NCBI RefSeq assembly: GCF_016741815.1
Contig: NZ_JAERRJ010000016.1
Location: 62,001 to 126,000 of the forward strand
Reading direction: 5' to 3'
DNA from: Nocardia acididurans
Lineage (GTDB): Bacteria > Actinomycetota > Actinomycetes > Mycobacteriales > Mycobacteriaceae
Length of the DNA: 64,000 nt
The notes below the pieces were generated by a model. The model was not told where the DNA came from, made no database searches, and saw only the letters and a list, made by a program, of their open reading frames with translations. This document shows positions 62,732 through 64,000 of this stretch, one piece after another. The position numbers and the translations under genes were made by a program. Each line of letters begins with the position of its first letter. Within the stretch, counting starts at the first letter, position 1.

Positions 62732-63780
62732 GGTTACGCGACGATCACGCGGGCTTGCTGCGGGTGATCGGCGGGACGCCGGTCGGATGGATTCCCGTCG
62801 GCTCCGGGACCGGCTACTGGGCGAAACTGGAGTCGGCGGGCATCGGCGGCATGAAGGCCCGCGCGGCCGTCGCCATGCTCACCGCCGCCCGGGATCGCGG
62901 CGAGCTCGCACCGGGCGCGCCCGTCATCGAATCCACCAGCGGCACTTTGGGTGTCGGCCTCGCCCTGGCCGGGCGGGCGCTGGGGCATTCGGTGGTGCTG
63001 GTGGTGGACCGCGAATTGGAACCGGAGATGCGAGCACTGTTCACCGCGTATCAGGTGTCCCTGGACGTGGTCGAGCACCCGCATCCGGAAGGCGGCTGGC
63101 AGCGGGCGCGTCTGGACCGCCTCGCCGACCTGCTCGCCGCGACGCCCGGATCGTACTGGCCCAACCAGTACAACAACCCCGACAACGCGCACGGTTACGC
63201 GGCCATGGCCGCCGAAATCCTCACGCAGGTCGAGCCGATGGATGTGCTCGTCGCCAGCGTCGGATCCGGCGGCCACTGTGCCGGACTCACGCGGGTGCTG
63301 CGCTCACACTGGCCCGGTCTCCGGGTGGTGGGCGTGGACTCGGTGGGATCGCGGATCTTCGGCCAGCCCGCCCGGGACCGGGTGATGCGCGGGCTGGGCA
63401 GCAGCATTCTGCCGCGCAATGTCGCCTACGCCGACTACGACGAGGTGCACTGGGTGGGGCCGGTCGAAACCGTGGCCTCATGCCGCGGCCTGGCCGCGCG
63501 CACCTGTCTGGCGGGCGGATGGAGCACCGGCGCGGCGGCGCTGGTCGCGGAGTGGATCGCCCGCCGAGAACCGGACAGCCGAGTGCTGACCGTGTTCCCG
63601 GACGGCCCGCACCGCTACCTGCGCACCATATACAGCGACGAATGGTGCACCGAGCGTGGGCTTTTCGATACCCCAGTGGCGGAGCCCCTGGAGATCGGCA
63701 CACCGGGGGAGCGGGAGGTGCGGGGCTGGGCGCGCTGCACCGTGATCAGCGACCCGGCGCAGGCGGCGGTGTCCGCGTGA
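62719..63780 (+). CDS. PLP-dependent cysteine-synthase-family enzyme (SbnA-like)
   Basis: 353 residues from the ATG at 62719. Fold-type II features: GGTPVGWIP at the start, Lys46 in GIGGMKARAA as the probable PLP-binding Lys, ESTSGTLGVGLALAGRALGH, and the phosphate-binding loop SVGSGGHCAGL. The Asn of the usual TSGNTG loop is Thr here. SbnA relatives make 2,3-diaminopropionate precursors for metallophores such as staphyloferrin B; this enzyme may make an analogous amino-acid building block. It overlaps the following gene by 4 bp. Confidence 0.9.
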   Translation: MQRIGLRDDHAGLLRVIGGTPVGWIPVGSGTGYWAKLESAGIGGMKARAAVAMLTAARDRGELAPGAPVIESTSGTLGVGLALAGRALGHSVVLVVDRELEPEMRALFTAYQVSLDVVEHPHPEGGWQRARLDRLADLLAATPGSYWPNQYNNPDNAHGYAAMAAEILTQVEPMDVLVASVGSGGHCAGLTRVLRSHWPGLRVVGVDSVGSRIFGQPARDRVMRGLGSSILPRNVAYADYDEVHWVGPVETVASCRGLAARTCLAGGWSTGAAALVAEWIARREPDSRVLTVFPDGPHRYLRTIYSDEWCTERGLFDTPVAEPLEIGTPGEREVRGWARCTVISDPAQAAVSA

Positions 63781-64000
63781 AGCTCGATTGGACCTCGACG
63801 CGGCTGACATTGCAGGAGCCGCTGCGCATTTCGCGCGCCACGCTCGTCGAGCGCGAGGCGGTGTGGGTGCGGCTGACCCACGCCGGGCGCACGGGCTACG
63901 GCGAGGTGGTGACCAGCCCGCGGCTGGGCCTGACGGTCGAACGCATCGAAGCCGACCTCACCGAAGCCGCACACTGGCTGGCGGGCAGTGCCGAACCGGA
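63777..64000 (+). CDS. Enolase-superfamily protein (muconate-lactonizing/dipeptide-epimerase-like), N-terminus only
   Basis: The GTG start at 63777 overlaps the PLP-enzyme stop. About 75 residues are present: TRLTLQEPLRISRATLVERE, VWVRLTHAGRTGYGEVV. This is the N-terminal capping domain of the muconate cycloisomerase/epimerase group. The catalytic barrel lies outside. It could racemise or epimerise an amino-acid-like product of the ATP-grasp ligase. Confidence 0.8.
   Translation, partial: MKLDWTSTRLTLQEPLRISRATLVEREAVWVRLTHAGRTGYGEVVTSPRLGLTVERIEADLTEAAHWLAGSAEP

Noticed and set aside
1..64000. CRISPR arrays, rRNA genes and complete insertion sequences
   Set aside because: No regularly spaced repeats, rRNA motifs or transposase genes with terminal repeats were seen on either strand.

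Overview
The window is high-GC, densely coded DNA from an actinomycete. The most likely source is Nocardia or a close mycolic-acid relative. Evidence seen in the sequence: an mce operon (YrbE pair plus Mce proteins), ChoD-like GMC oxidoreductases, a deazaflavin-dependent (DDN-type) reductase, an acyl-ACP desaturase, XRE/DUF5753 plus DUF397 pairs, very large LuxR-family ATPases, and an IdeR/DmdR-type iron box. Genus assignment is inference.

Region 1 (1-27.2 kb) looks like a lipid or steroid import and oxidation district. The minus-strand mce operon (yrbEA-yrbEB-mceA-mceB-mceC...) runs off the left edge. It is followed by an alpha/beta hydrolase, a divergent AraC regulator, a ChoD-like oxidase and a DDN-type reductase. 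A plus-strand secreted-protein operon (10.2-14.0 kb: esterase-like protein, seven-repeat FG-GAP protein, two-repeat Cys-rich protein) ends at a strong bidirectional hairpin. Next come an AhpD/CMD-like protein, a frameshifted paralogue of the first hydrolase, and a divergent beta-lactamase-fold hydrolase sharing a 15-bp palindrome. A six-gene minus-strand operon (27.2-18.2 kb) then encodes a second esterase-like protein, a second FG-GAP protein, an enoyl-CoA hydratase, a second ChoD-like oxidase, an acyl-CoA synthetase and a Baeyer-Villiger-type monooxygenase. The secreted esterase/FG-GAP pair and the ChoD-like oxidase thus both occur twice.

Region 2 (27.2-45.3 kb) carries traces of mobile elements. 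A 3' fragment of an initiator-tRNA-like gene with its terminator lies beside a C-terminal tyrosine-integrase remnant and 12-bp-period direct repeats; related repeats recur at 39.7 and 45.2 kb. Between them lie two DUF1254 proteins, two giant LuxR regulators, a hydrolase, an amidohydrolase, an XRE/DUF397 locus with a divergent pair of tiny genes, a two-domain SMI1/KNR4 protein and a desaturase.

Region 3 (45.4-56 kb) has a DoxX-like membrane protein divergent from an OmpR/histidine kinase pair, then a decayed second copy of the XRE/DUF397 locus. A TetR-controlled membrane module follows, with four AGTACT boxes between the divergent genes. Then comes a small gene graveyard: an orphan cobalamin riboswitch aimed at a 19-codon ORF, a broken ABC1-kinase gene, and a formylglycine-generating-enzyme fragment.

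Region 4 (55.4-64 kb) pairs a siderophore-type ABC exporter-fold importer (IrtAB/YbtPQ-like) and a TetR, under an iron box, with a divergent operon: secreted glycine-zipper protein, ATP-grasp ligase, DUF364 putative metal-chelation protein, SbnA/cysteine-synthase-like PLP enzyme, and an enolase-superfamily protein cut by the window end. My best reading is a small-molecule metallophore made and retrieved by these two operons. This is the strongest candidate for an undescribed system here.
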